DNA of 64,000 nucleotides from Gracilaria vermiculophylla (taxonomy: Eukaryota > Rhodophyta > Florideophyceae > Gracilariales > Gracilariaceae): positions 1,637,111 to 1,701,110 of the forward strand of contig JAHNZQ020003147.1 of the NCBI GenBank assembly GCA_019155205.2. The letters run 5' to 3'. Shown in pieces: positions 1 through 11,151 of the stretch. How positions within the stretch are numbered: the stretch's first letter is position 1; each line of letters begins with the position of its first letter. Under the pieces are notes generated by a model. That model saw nothing but the letters and a program-made list of their open reading frames with translations. It had not been told where the DNA came from and searched no databases. Both the position numbers and the translations under genes were made by a program.

Positions 1-240
1 AGGTTGAACGGCAGAATAAGTATCAAGCCGGGAGCGAGCTTCACCAGGTCTCACTAGTGTATTAGTACCTGCAAAAATTAATTAAAATGAATCTAAATTC
101 AACCGTCCCTCTAGGATACTGTAGTGCACGAGGGCCGACTTTTGTACCACGTGGCTCAGTTAATAAAATATGAGTCCTCCTTAGGAATATTGCGCCATTA
201 AGGCACTCCAAAATATCACCTAAGGATCCACTGTACTACA
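1..240 (-). repeat. Partial LTR of the A/B Ty3/gypsy family, cut by the window edge
   Basis: These bases match the second half of the LTR seen complete at 7193-7748 and end in GTACTACA, the inverted complement of the family's LTR start TGTAGTAC. In the family's coding sense the LTR therefore reads on the minus strand. Immediately after it, at about 246, the sequence enters the middle of element A's gag, at the point matching B gag residue ~195. This is therefore an insertion inside A's gag, not A's own 5' LTR. It is either a solo LTR or the end of a minus-strand element lying further left. The five bases after the LTR (GTACA) resemble the TTACA of the uninterrupted B gag and may be half of the target duplication. 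Confidence 0.75.
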
Positions 241-245
241 GTACA

Positions 246-1975
246 GGAGAGGTTCCCTCCATCAACATCTAAAGTGACCCCGGGCAGAGAAGGACAGGAT
301 ACTGCCGCCCCCTATTCCAGAGGTGAAGAGAATACTGCCAAAGGGAAACAGGAACACCTCAGGAATGTTGCTATGCACCGTCTGGATCTGTCGTTCCATG
401 GAGGAGGACAGGATGTCGGTCGCGAAGTTCTTCACCCAAGGTGAGAAGGACTGCATGCCGGTAGCGAAGGATTTCACCCAAGGAGAGAAGGACGGGATAC
501 TCCTCGGGTGGATCACGATAACGGGGGTATCGTCAGTAACCCAGACCACCTCAAGGAAAAACGCCGAAAGAAGCGGAGGGAGAAAGAAAAAAGCGATACA
601 CCAATCCGGAGAGAAGCTCAGACTCTGAATCCGTAAACAGCTCTAGTTTGGAGGACAGTATATCTCCCAAGGGGAAGATCAGAAGAGTCAGGTAGGTCGT
701 CCCGCTTTATGATCTCTTCGCAAAAGTGGTGTATTATGACACCTTGAGGTTGAATGATAGCTCCATTCTTTACGACGCGTCGGTCACTAAATTACTCACG
801 AAGATCCAGCGCCGGATGGATATCCAGATGGAAACACACTCCTTGTCAGGTGAAGACCCCATTTCGGTGTTGAATGTTTTCACGCGCTTCCGTTCAGCGT
901 GTAACACCAATGGTGTCCATGAAGGTGCAGTCGTATGTTGCTTGCAGTTCTACCTCAAAGGCCATGCGCACTCGCTGGTGCAGCCACGCCTCACAGGTAA
1001 GAACACCATTGTGGGTGATCCGGGAATGGAGATCTTGACGACGCACCCGGAGATGGTGAATTTCCTCCTTAAAAGGTACGCAACGGACGAGGTGATAGCA
1101 GATGCTGACCCTGAAGTCACCTCCTATAGGCAAACTACTGGAATAAATGAGACGGAGTTCTCGCAAAAGCTGTAAACGAAGGCCCTACGTTTTGAAAACG
1201 TGTACTCCGAACGGCGTTTGAAGTCGTTGTTTGTCGAGGCACTCCTTCCCTTGTTCCGCGGCACGGTGTGTAATAACATGACAACGCACCTATATGGAGC
1301 CAGCACGTATCGCGGAATCCTATTGGGATACCCACCGTGCCGTTCGTCGCAGCCATGGTCCCATTTTGGAATACCCGACGGCCTCAAGGAACCGTCGGGC
1401 ATCTGCCCTGACGTTTGACTCCAGTACCACAGAGGAGGTCGACGAGCTCACGCTTGTGGCAGATCAAGAGGCTCTTGCCCTCACTTACGCCTCATCTCAG
1501 GGGGCAATGTCTAGGACGAGGACACCCTCGTCGGCCACTTTGTTCGCCTCGGCAGGATCTTACAGAAGTATCCGATTCGAGAACCCTCGAGGCTGCTCAC
1601 CACCTTGCAAGATTTGCCTGTCTCAATAGTCAGTACACTGTACTATTCTCACCCCAGCAGTGAAAGACGCCACCCTGCAGGAACGGGATGAGATCTTTCA
1701 GGACCTGAAGGACACACCAACGGAGAGCGGAAGTTATCGAACCGCGTATCATGATATCCGCTCCCCCAAAGGAACCTTCCGTTACTGCGCTCCAGTTGGA
1801 GTGCCGTCTGTTCCAATGGACCTTGCGCGGATAGAGCAACAGCCGGCAACCAAACTGGCCCCACCTCAAGCGAAGACGTCGCATCTCAATGCGCAACCGC
1901 AGCAGCCGTCCCCAACTGGAAGTCCAATCGCCTCCAACTAGAAAAACCCGCAGTATCACGCATAGAGGCTCCACG
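246..1975 (+). pseudogene. Element A gag remnant
   Basis: Broken gag reading in several frames, aligned to the better copy of element B. It includes an Arg/Glu/Lys-rich segment around 550-620 and the capsid-like stretch 726-1173. In that stretch a stop (TAA) replaces the tryptophan codon present in B after the FSQKL motif. The frame continues past the stop with further shifts through about 1630, and a last segment at 1660-1941 matches B's gag C-terminus. No CCHC zinc knuckle is evident. The gag start is lost because an LTR interrupts it at the left edge. The short repeated Gly-Gln-Asp segments at about 290-500 are shared with B. Confidence 0.7.
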
Positions 1976-2015
1976 TGGCTCCTTACCGTCGAGCCTCGGC
2001 CCCACGGAGGTCGAC

Positions 2016-2029
2016 TTTAGGAAAGAGGA
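2016..2029 (+). other. Internal polypurine-tract-like copy between gag and protease (element A)
   Basis: TTTAGGAAAGAGGA matches 12 of 14 bases of the family's polypurine tract TTTAGGAAAGGGGG. It sits at the same gag-protease boundary as the exact copy in element B (14304-14317). See that entry for interpretation. Confidence 0.45.
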
Positions 2030-2078
2030 GGAAGCCGTCTGTTAAGTAGGCACGGAATCGGCGGGACCTCAAATCCAT

Positions 2079-2957
2079 TTGGACCCCCTCGATACCTTTG
2101 AGGAATCTATTTGCACGCTCCGCCGTGAGAATCAAATTATATTTACCTCAATAGGATGCTTCCCACTCGCGCTCATAACGATGCGCACTATCCTCCACGC
2201 CGGAGCTCGCCCTAGCCTGGTGCACTCTGAAGTGCTCCCGCGGTCTGCTATGGGCTCCTTGAATACTGGCAAGCTCCCTACGGTGCGCGCTGCTTTGCGT
2301 CGAGCATTAAAGATTCTCGGAGTTTTACCTTTGTATCTACGGTTGTGAACTTTACAGGTGAAGATGTGGTTCCTAATGGCAACCAACGAGGTAGCACAAT
2401 GCATATTGGGCACTTCCTTTGTGGATCGGTATGTACGTGCAATATGTCCACGCCTGCGGAAGGTGACGTTTCACGACGCCGCCCCTGTAGATATCGAGTC
2501 CGCATCTCTAGGACAGGACGAAAAAGCGCGTCATGTGGGTATTTTTCCAAAAGAGACGCATTCGAATAAGCTTCGGGTGGTGAAGAGTATCGAAATACCA
2601 ACGATGAGTCAGGTCGGAGTTTGGGTGCAGACCTCTGCATTTGGCCTTTCATTCCTACACGGGAGTCCACACCTGACGACAAAGCAACACTCCATGGTAA
2701 CGAACAGCGTTATGGATATAGTGCCGAACATTCCCTTCAGGGTTGTGCTCGCCAACCTGAAGGAATCGCCGTTACGGCTCCAGAAAGGAACTGTCGTCGG
2801 ATTGGCACTACCCGCCCCTGCAGGCTTGGCTCATCTTCCTCGAACGGAAGACCTTGTGAAACGCGATGCAATCGCCTCAATGGAGGCGGAAGCGACTTCC
2901 ACGGCTCCAGAGGAAGAGAATCCTGCCCTATGGCAGAAGAAGCTCCAAATTGGCTAG
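2079..2957 (+). pseudogene. Element A retropepsin region, active site destroyed
   Basis: The aspartic protease region of A's pol. It starts with the same MDP..DTFE segment as in B, but the catalytic signature reads LHAGA where B has LDTGA, so the catalytic aspartate is lost. A frameshift near 2350 separates the first part from the longer frame 2358-2957. The latter retains the ILGTSFVDRY motif found in B and runs into the linker before reverse transcriptase. It is not functional as it stands. Confidence 0.7.
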
Positions 2958-3059
2958 GATTTGGAAGGGTATCGCCATAAGATAGTGGAGATGCTATCCG
3001 TTTTTGAGGACATGTAGTTTGGTTGCCTGGGTCAGGTCAGCCTGGCCGAGCGTCGCATC

Positions 3060-4330
3060 CAGCCCACACCTAATTCAAAACCGGTGCACCAACTACTGAG
3101 GAGGTCCGGACCTCATGCGTGCGATTTCGAACGCGATGAGGTCCACGGGATGCTGGAAAAAGACGTTGTCGAGCCCTCCGATTCCAAATGGGCCTCCCCG
3201 ATTGCGTTTTTGAAGAATAGAGATGGCTCCTTGAGGTTTTGTATTGACTATAGACGCTTCAACGAGGTGACGGTACTCGACTCGTATCAGATACCCAGTA
3301 TGGATGAATGTATTGACTGCTTAGGTGATGCGTCCGTTTTCTCCATGCTGGATGCCAATAGCGGCTTCCGGCGAATTAAGATGAATGACTCCAATAAGGA
3401 TAAGAAAATATTCACCTCGCACTGTGCAATTTTCAGATTCCTAAGGATGCCATTTGGGATTGCAGAATGCACCCACTAATCCAACTAGCGGTGGAAATAA
3501 CCCTGTCGTAGGTAAAGTAGCAATAGTTTCTCGTGTATATTGACGATTTCATCATATACTCCAGCAGCGTGGCACAGCTCTTTATGCATATGAAGCACGT
3601 GCTCCAACTACTGAAGCATGCTGAACTCACTCTGAAACTGGAGAAGTGTCTCTTTTTCGAGTCCATGGTGGATTAACTCGAGCAAATTGTGCTCCCGGGC
3701 CAGCTACAGAGCTCTAAAAGAACTCAGGACGCCATCAAGAAAGCTCACCCTCCCAAAAACCAGACGGAGCTCCGCTCCTTTCTTGGGTTGTGAAATGTCA
3801 TCCGGCGGTTTGTTCCAAATTTCTCCCGTATCGCGGCGCCGTTAAATCACCTCTTGGAGAAAGAGAGGCCGACGCAACGGGCTATCATGACGGTCAAAGT
3901 GTTTGAAGCCTTTAACAACCTGAAGAGGAAACCGATAGAGCCACCGATCTTGCTACTCCCGAAGCGGTACAGCTGACTGGTGCGGAACAAAACAGCCTGT
4001 ATATACCAGGTCAGATGTGTCCTCCCACAGGAACATCCTGAAGGTGGACTTCAACCTATCGGATACTGGAGTCGCAGTCTTTCACCTACGGAACGGAACT
4101 ATTCCACCACGGAGCGCGAATGTCTCGCCATCGTCTGGGCGGTGTTGGTTTTATGCCCATACCTAGACGGCGTGCATTCCACCCTGAGGACCAATCACGC
4201 ACCATTGCAGTCGATACTGTCTTTGAAGGATGCTTCTGACCGCCTAAAAAGGTGGAGACTACGCCTCCTAGAGTTTGAATTTGACATCGTCCACCGTTTT
4301 GGGCTAAGAACACCAGGTGCCGGACGCGCT
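3060..4330 (+). pseudogene. Element A reverse transcriptase and RNase H remnant
   Basis: Frame 3084-3479 carries RT motifs: the DGSLRFCIDYRRFNE segment, a SMLDANSGF segment corresponding to the first catalytic aspartate, and a RMPFG segment. The YxDD box survives as YIDDFIIYS near 3538 in another frame. Stops and shifts follow in the thumb and connection region. RNase H-like sequence resumes at 3980-4320 with SPTERNYSTTERECLAI, typical of Ty3/gypsy RNase H. This copy cannot encode a single polyprotein. Confidence 0.8.
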
Positions 4331-4339
4331 CTCGCGATT

Positions 4340-5480
4340 CTCCACCTAGGAGGAAGACAAAACATCTTTGGAGGACGCCATCCAGTGTTTGGTCATCCAG
4401 GACGCCGACGGGGAGGAAGGATCCGATGGAGAATGCTTGGAATGCTGTGAACCTGATGGCATGTACAGTGGGCTCCCGGAGGTGATTGCCCGTGTTAAGG
4501 AGGTGAAAGAAGCTCTCCCCATCACCATAGTCGAGTTTCTAAAAGAGCAGAGTACAGATGCGTACTGCAAGGAATGCCTCGCCCCTGTAGATATTGTAAC
4601 ATCGTAATTCGATGTCGACCAGGACGGCGTACTTGTACGCCGCGCTTTCTCGGATGGAGCTCTCCAAAAGGTGGTCCTGACAAGACTATTGGTGAGGGTG
4701 CTGTATCTCTCGCACTATCCCAGCCTCCCCGGGCACCCCGGGGGATCACGTATATACTTCACCGTGAGGAGGAAGTTCTATTGATCGCAAATGGCAAGTG
4801 ACCCCTTCCAAACGGTGGCGGATTGCTGTTTCTACTCCACCGCTTGGGGGGGTCTCCATAGACATCGGACGCTGCTCACTCCGTTCCCACCTTCAGGACT
4901 TCTGGAGTTCGTGACCATGGACATTTTGAGCCCTCTGCTGAAGACATGGCGAGGGTACGGGCCTCAGTTCGCAGCGAAGCTATTCAGCGCCATCTACGGA
5001 ATGCTGGGGATGGAGCAGTAGTTTACGACTGCCTATCACCCTCAGAACAACGAACGAGCGGAGAGGTCTAAGATTATCATCGCCTCGAGGCTGAAACACT
5101 ACGTCGCCGACCAACAGAAGGATTGGGAGGCACATACGGGCCCCATAACGTATGCATACAACCTGCAGGTGCACCGGTCCACGGGGACCGCTCCTTTAAA
5201 TCTGGTGCTCTTGCACATCTCACCTAGTGCCGTCAGTGCGGCACGTGCCGCGGGGCACCCGGCGGATGGGCCTTAGTTACCAACAGCGGCGTCAGCAAAA
5301 CTCTTCATCTCAAAGCGGTATGAGGAGGCAGTCTCCCTCACAAAGAAGAGAATCAACGCCTTGCAGAAGAGATGTAAAGTAAAGGGGATTTCGACCGGAA
5401 GATGAAGGAAGGCCCTCACCTGGAGGAAGGCGACAAGCGTTTTCTGTCGATGAACCCAGTGAGACACCCGATGAACCCCC
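4340..5480 (+). pseudogene. Element A integrase remnant
   Basis: Broken integrase aligned to B. It includes the linker with a CLECCEP segment, a degraded zinc-binding region near 4690-4830, the first catalytic block near 4912-4930 (MDILSPL) and the third block near 5026-5060. The third block reads YHPQNNERAE where B reads YHPQTNGQAE. The second catalytic block (TDNGP in B) is missing, because a deletion joins the first block directly to sequence downstream of it near 4960. Several stops lie between the blocks. Confidence 0.7.
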
Positions 5481-5493
5481 AGACGTCACGCGC

Positions 5494-5964
5494 ATGTTAG
5501 CGCTAAACACCTCAGGGCGTTACAAAGTCCTGGAGACCTATAGGAACACTGTAGCCCTTGAGATAAACGGGCTCCAAGAAGTCATCTTTCGTGCTAGGGT
5601 AACGAAAGTCTCGACGCCCGGCCGTTCAAGAATGCCCGCCAGCCCACCTCAGGGGCCACGCGCCGAACTTCCTCATCCAACCATCTTAGAAGCGAATAGA
5701 CCGCTGGATACTGGAAATATCATCAAACTTTTATGTGAACCATTGATGGAAGCTCTCGACGACATCATCACCCCTCAAGTTCATATCCTTTACGCGGTGG
5801 ACCATATCGTCTCCAACCGACAAACACCTGCAGGAATACTGTACCGCGTCCGCTGGCATGGGTACACCGCAAAGGACGACACGGAAGAACCTCCGGAACA
5901 TATCCGGGAGAACTTTATTAGAAAATACCACGCAAATCTGGTTCTGAAACGCCTCTCCGCGTAG
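5494..5964 (+). pseudogene. Element A integrase tail and chromodomain
   Basis: The longest surviving open piece of A's pol (156 codons). The C-terminal ~55 residues form a chromodomain-like fold signature: VDHIV, then a YRVRWHGY block, then a DTEEPPEHI block and a final helix ending in HANL. In Ty3/gypsy chromoviruses this module directs integration to marked chromatin. It ends at a TAG 9 bp before the purine tract at 5974. The reading frame is not connected to an intact integrase. Confidence 0.75.
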
Positions 5965-5973
5965 GCGCTTCCG

Positions 5974-5987
5974 TTTAAGAAAGGGGT
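5974..5987 (+). other. Internal polypurine-tract-like copy after pol (element A)
   Basis: TTTAAGAAAGGGGT matches 12 of 14 bases of the family's TTTAGGAAAGGGGG tract. It lies just after the chromodomain stop, at the position of the exact copy in B (10570-10583). Confidence 0.45.
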
Positions 5988-6234
5988 AGAGGGCCCCCAA
6001 CAGGAGTTGTATTTCCTCTCCGCTGTCTATCTCCCTAATGGAGTTCTCTGTTTTGCCTCCAGGACGCCGTTGCTCGTTTTTCGCATGCTCATGCGACGGC
6101 ACTTTTTGTCGCTGAGTGCGCGAGCACGGTTCAGCTGTACTGCAACTACCGTTCACGGAGCTTTTGATCCAACTCAAGGGTCTTTTATTCCGCCGCTACT
6201 GGGGACTAACTCCCATCGACAGGGTTTTTTTCAG

Positions 6235-6992
6235 CTACAAGTCATCGAATCGCGTCGAATACTCCGCTTCGAGGAGAAACTTCACCGTGAGCGCTTGGAT
6301 CTCGAAAAACTCTGCTAGGCTTTCTTTGATGGCCGCCATCAAGGCTCGGTCCGCCCGGGCCTTATGGAGTTCTAGGACCCAGGTACGAACCTCGCGCAGA
6401 GCCTCCCCAGGAAAAGCCGGAACAGAACGGCCCGTCACCACGCACGCCTGCACTAACTCCTGCAAGGCACCAACCAGAGCCCAGAGGATAACCCGCCCGA
6501 CGGTTCACCAGAAGCGGCAACATCCGTTGACGGAACAACAACCGCCACAGAAGGAGTCACAAACGGCGGTCTGACTGGGACAGGGGCCTCCCAAAGGGAC
6601 TCTGCAGGCACCGCCGAGCAGGCCGGCAGGACCAAGGACGGATTAGGTGACACCGGAGGTGACGGCGGTACGGGAACCAGAACGCTCCTCAGGCGAGCCT
6701 GAACAACAGGCACCGGGGCGCTCTGCAGTCGAACTTGCTTCACCGGGTCCCAAGCGGTCGGGACGGGAGTAGTCTAGTCGTTCCTCATAGGATTCACACC
6801 AGCCATCGTCGCGTGAGGCCGGGCAACCACCTCGGGGAGCGCAGTCATGTCCTGCGACGGAGATGGTAACAGAAGATGCGTGCGGATCGCCATGCTCTCC
6901 AGCATAGTATCACGATCAGAGACACGCAGCAGTGGTACCTGGGGAGTGGGAGACGCGCAAGAAATGAGCACAGTGGCAAGTAGCGAGTTCAT
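6235..6992 (-). pseudogene. Element A antisense ORF, shortened copy
   Basis: On the strand opposite to gag-pol, an ATG at 6992 sits in the same sequence context (TCCATTGGATATGAA) as the ATG at 8261 of element B and opens a short hydrophobic N-terminus. Relative to B, several hundred codons are missing after the first ~12 residues. Homology resumes at a PQVP/LRV segment and continues, with a stop near 6774 and frame changes, through a Pro/Val-rich stretch (6453-6743). It ends in a conserved helical C-terminus ending in EAEYSTRF at 6235. The conserved start and end argue for a genuine gene of this family, broken here. Function is unknown and no known domain is recognised. Confidence 0.6.
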
Positions 6993-7192
6993 ATCCAATG
7001 GAGACCGAAAGTATAACAGGAGAAAAAAATGTGAAATAAGACACCTCCACTGGGGATAAACGAGATGACGCGACAATGCGGGCGTTTCTCAAAAAGGGAT
7101 TCTCGAGGGATTCGGAATGCCGGGCGCTCCGGCACCAGTAATTTGCGCCATGAAAGAGTGATAAGGATAAGTCGGGAACAGTGGGGGCCCGG

Positions 7193-7748
7193 TGTGGTAG
7201 TGTCAGCCCTACTCTCGATGTAGTAAGGCAAAACATCCGTTAGGAGTTTTTGCTGACTCCAAAGGTGCGTGTTTCTAAAGTTGGTCTCCGGTATCCACTG
7301 TCGCAAGCCAGGGGAGTTAATAATGGGGATCCGCAAACACCAAGCGCAAGGGTGAGGTTCACTGGGCGGGCAATGCTCCTACAGGCGCTGCTATGATGCG
7401 ACCTGGGGATCGGCGGCTTAGAAACCTGAGGATGATCGACATGAGACTCCAACCGGAAAATTATATGAAGACTCAAGGGTGCTCGTCTTTACTTCCCCAG
7501 AGGTGGATCTCAACCGGCAGATTTAAAATCAAGCTGGGAGCCCGCCTCCGCAGGTCTCACTACTGTAGTAATTACCTGCATAAATTAACTAGAATAAATA
7601 TAAATTCTACCGTACCTTAAAAATACCGTAGCGCACGCGGGCGGAATTATGCACCACGTGGCTCAGCTAATAAAATACGAGCCCTTCTCAGGAATATTAT
7701 GCCATAAGGCCACACCACCATTTTTCTCTTAGGAGCCACTGTACTACA
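7193..7748 (-). repeat. 3' LTR of element B
   Basis: A 556-bp LTR reading TGTGGTAG...GTACTACA on the plus strand, i.e. TGTAGTAC...CTACCACA in the element's sense. It abuts the polypurine tract at 7751-7764 on its inner side, which fixes it as B's 3' LTR rather than A's. It contains an AT-rich stretch (TAATAAAATACGAG, 7668-7681) that could serve transcription or polyadenylation. Confidence 0.85.
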
Positions 7749-7750
7749 TA

Positions 7751-7764
7751 CCCCCTTTCCTAAA
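7751..7764 (-). other. Polypurine tract of element B
   Basis: On the minus strand the sequence is TTTAGGAAAGGGGG, two bases before the LTR start TGTAGTAC. This is the expected place and composition of a plus-strand primer for reverse transcription. The identical 14-mer occurs twice more inside the same element. Confidence 0.75.
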
Positions 7765-8260
7765 TTGCACCACGTCCTCGAGGTGCAATTTCCGATTCGT
7801 TGCTCCGCGGGGTGGCTCCTATCGGTGTTGCTGCAAGCCCGTCCTCTGGCGATTGACACATTCTCTCTTTCAGGCGTTCTTTCATTTCTTCGTACTTCTG
7901 TGCGGCGAATTGCCGCGGGCTCGCGTTTCATCCCCTGCGGTGTTTGTGGGCCTCGCTCCTTCTTGGCTCGGCTGCGTCTCATCCTCATCGGCGTATCCTG
8001 TCTGTGAAACAGCGCCAGTTAGCGGAGTGAGCTCCCTCGCACTCGAGTTCATCGTGCGCGGTGCAGTCGCGCAACCTCCGTGGCCGGAGCGTGGGTCAGT
8101 CCAGAGTGGACACTGAATCCCCTGAGGCGCTTGTCACTCCGATTTCTTCGAGGATTGTCCTTCGGGAAACACCTACTTCCTCCCGTTCGTTCATTTATAC
8201 TCCTTGAAGCTGCAAGTATCATAATCCTCTCGTCTGCATCCCCGTCGTCTTCCATTGGAT

Positions 8261-10349
8261 ATGAAAGTATTCCTCGCTATGATGCTCCATACCTTGACTG
8301 CTTCCGGTCGCCCGGTTTCCCTGCGAGTTCCAGGATGGCGGCTTGACGCGGCTCCCTCCCCGGTCGGGCGTATAACCACGGGCTGCTCCCCAAGTGGCGT
8401 CAGATCACTCCCCTCAGGTGCAACCACGCATTCGGTCGCCATTCATCTAGCTTCCTACACCTTTGGCATGTCTTCTCCGACGCCGGCGCCTATGTCTCCT
8501 TCGAATTCTGAAGTGTACCACACCTCAACCGGTGCATCGTTCAGTCCAGGAGAGCATTGAGATCATCGCGCCACGCGGGTCTTCGTCCCGTTTTACGACA
8601 GGCGAGTTAGTTTTTCGTGTCCCGCGGAGGATGACATTCACCACTTCGGCCCATATCTTCAGGCGATGCGATTCCGCGCCGTACCGGAGGTTGCGTGGAA
8701 CGACCAGAAACGGAACCGGGTGGATGCCTATCTCGCTCATTGGCTCTACACTCCTGTGCACGGTGAAAAAGCTCCAATTATGGTCGGACACTACGATACT
8801 CCATATCTGAGGTGCGCTGAGGAACGAGAGGTCCAGGCGCGACTCCAGGTAATGCTCTACAGGGAGAGCTCGCACCAGAGAGCGGGGCGACCCAGAAGTA
8901 CTGCCGATGAGCGCTCTGTCCTCGCGGTGTTGCCCTTCGATCCCCCATACGATCGCCTCTACTGGCTCAATCGATATCGATGGGGGACGCGCCTTGCGGA
9001 CAAGACTCGAGTACGCATCGCTTTCGGATACTTTTATGGTTGGCACAACACGGAATTACGTGACATGCCTTCCGGGCAGCGTCCGAAGACTACCTCAAGA
9101 ACAATGACTCCTAGAGGGACCACTGGGTACCCCGCCACCACGGCGTGGCGACGCCCATGACCTTCGCGTACCACACCTCGGAGGTTCTGGATCCCCATGA
9201 CTCCCTAGGGCGGTTTGTCATGTTGATTGCCTCGACGGAGTTCGCGGTCGGCACCCTGATGGCGTATCTCCAAGCCGCGAACGAAGGCGTAACTTCCTAT
9301 ACTCGATGCCGCGACGGCCGCCTCTACTGGGACTCGTCGTACCAGCCGACCACCGGACGTTTGCTCCCCTTGTCGGCGTCCATTATCCGGGTCCTGCTCT
9401 CCTTTGGTATTCAAAACCTGTTCAAGGGCACCGCATGGAGTGAGTCCGAGGCGGAGACGCTGTCGGATTACAACCTCCAGGTGGAGAGGAATGATACGCC
9501 AGGTGTCCTTTGATACGACTACGGCGAGGACAGGTTCCACCTCATTGCGAGGAGTCCTAATGGAGACGAAGACGGGCGAGCATACCCTACCTTTCCGCGT
9601 CTGGCGGCTTTTCGGGCTCCTCAGGTGCCACGGCTCCGAGTACCAGACTAAGTCCTCTGGATGCAGAGCCTGGCGCATGATACGTCCCGTTGGTTACCGG
9701 CTCCGTTCCAGGATATAGGCGCACCTCCTAAGGTGATACCTCCGCGGCCCGCGGCAGTGCCAAGAGCTTCCGCAGTGATAGCCGCCATGTCTCCTATGGA
9801 AGAGGAAGAGATTGCTCCCGTCCCGGTATCTTCGGCCCCAGTAATGCAACCCCGATTGCGGAGGGTCCCTGCGCCTGTTCTTCGGCCTCGCCTGCGGAGC
9901 GTTCCAGTTGCCGCGCCGCCGTCACCTCCGGTGTCACTGACTCCGTCCTTCGCTTTGCAGACCTTCACTGCGGAGCCTGTAGAATTCCGTCGGAGAGCCC
10001 CTGTCCCAGCTGGTCCGCCGTCCACGGCTCCTTCCGTGGCGGTTGTTGCGCCGTCAACGGAGGTGGTCGCATCGGGTGCACCGTCAGGAGGAGTCTCCTC
10101 TGGGGCTCTGGAGGCTGCCTTGCAGGAGTTGGTGCAGGTGTGTCTGGTGACCGGCCGTCCTGCCCCGACTTCTCCTGTAAAGGCCCTTCGCGAGGCGCGT
10201 GCTTGGGTCTTAGAGCTCCACAAGGCCCTGACAGACCGAGCTCGATGTCGTCCCTCAAGGAATGCCCGTCGGAGTTCTTCGATAGCCAAGCGCTCACAGC
10301 GAAAGCGCGCCTCGAAGCGGAGTATTCAACGCGATTCGGTGACCTGTAG
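8261..10349 (+). pseudogene. Element B antisense accessory ORF (unknown function)
   Basis: An ancestral ORF of about 690 codons on the strand opposite to gag-pol, between the chromodomain stop and the 3' LTR. It starts at the ATG shared with element A and opens with a short hydrophobic segment (MKVFLAMMLHTL). One stop (8558) interrupts an otherwise continuous frame to ~9090. A frameshift then leads into frame 9115-10240 with stops at 9511 and 9649, and a last shift near 10245 restores the conserved C-terminus ending EAEYSTRFGDL at 10349. The middle is rich in Tyr, Trp and Arg (for example YDRLYWLNRYRWG). It is followed by a Pro/Val-rich low-complexity stretch and a helical tail. No env, GAG or enzyme motif is recognised. 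Conservation of start, end and frame with copy A argues against chance. Confidence 0.6.
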
Positions 10350-10569
10350 AGGATAGGACCCTGACCAATAAAGGATCCTTCGGATGGAATAGAAACCCCA
10401 CGAACGGTAGTTTCCATATGCACAGGCCATGCCCGCGTGCTCAACGACACGAAGTGCTGCTGTGGGAGTAGGCAAAAAAAGGAGCACAGCATCCTGGAGG
10501 CGAAAAAGATAACTCCAGGTGGGGGATAGACGGCGAAGACGAAAAACATCTCCGTTTGGGGGGCCCCCT

Positions 10570-10583
10570 CCCCCTTTCCTAAA
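10570..10583 (-). other. Exact internal copy of the polypurine tract, after pol
   Basis: The minus strand reads TTTAGGAAAGGGGG, identical to the 3' polypurine tract, starting 9 bp after the pol stop. The position is conserved in A. An internal copy could prime an additional plus strand, or act as an RNA signal at the end of pol. Confidence 0.55.
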
Positions 10584-10592
10584 CGGAAGCGC

Positions 10593-11127
10593 CTATGTGG
10601 AGAGGCGTTTCTGCACCAGATTGGCGTGGTATCGCCTAAGGAAGTTCTCCGGGATATGTTCCGGAGGTTCTTCCGTGTCGCCCTTCGAGTTGTACCCATA
10701 CCAGCGGACGCGGTGAAGTATTCCTGCAGGGGTTTGTAGATGGGAGACGATATGGTCCACCACGTAGAGGATGTCAGCTTCAGGGGTCAGGATGGCATCG
10801 GGAGCATCCAGTAATGGTTCACCGAGAGCAGTGATGGGGTTCCCAGTATCCCGTAGTGTCGTCGCGCCTGAGATAGTCGGATGAGGAATCTCCGCGCATT
10901 GTACCTGAGAGGCTGGGCGTTGGGACTTTCGTCACCCTATCACGGGAGACGACATCCCTGAACCCGTTCACGTCAATAGCGACAGTACCCCTATAGGTGG
11001 CCAGGACTTTGTAGGGCACTGAGGTGGTCGGCGCTAACTTGCGCTTGACGTCCGGCGGTTCATCGGAGGTTTCTTCGGGTTTGTCGAGGAAAACCTGGTC
11101 GCCTTCCTTCAGGTGAGGGCCTTCCAT
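10593..11127 (-). pseudogene. Element B integrase C-terminus and chromodomain
   Basis: Minus-strand sequence after the integrase core. The frame 10819-11127 contains the post-integrase region (a YKVLATYRGTVAIDV block). After a shift, the chromodomain runs from ~10780 to the stop at 10593: VVDHIV, HRVRWYGY, DTEEPPEHI and a final RRYHANL helix. Chromodomain residues match A closely except for a few substitutions. In chromoviruses this module tethers the integration complex to chromatin. Confidence 0.8.
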
Positions 11128-11151
11128 AACCTTTCGGTCAAAGTCCTGTTT

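Noticed and set aside
1..240. 5' LTR of element A
   Set aside because: It abuts the middle of gag, not a primer-binding site, and its orientation is opposite to A.
246..5964. RIP-like or deaminase mutation signature in element A
   Set aside because: Stops relative to B arise from both transitions and transversions, so no single mutational process is evident by eye.
7193..7748. 3' LTR of element A
   Set aside because: Its orientation and the adjoining polypurine tract at 7751-7764 assign it to B. A's 3' LTR is at 18116-18619.
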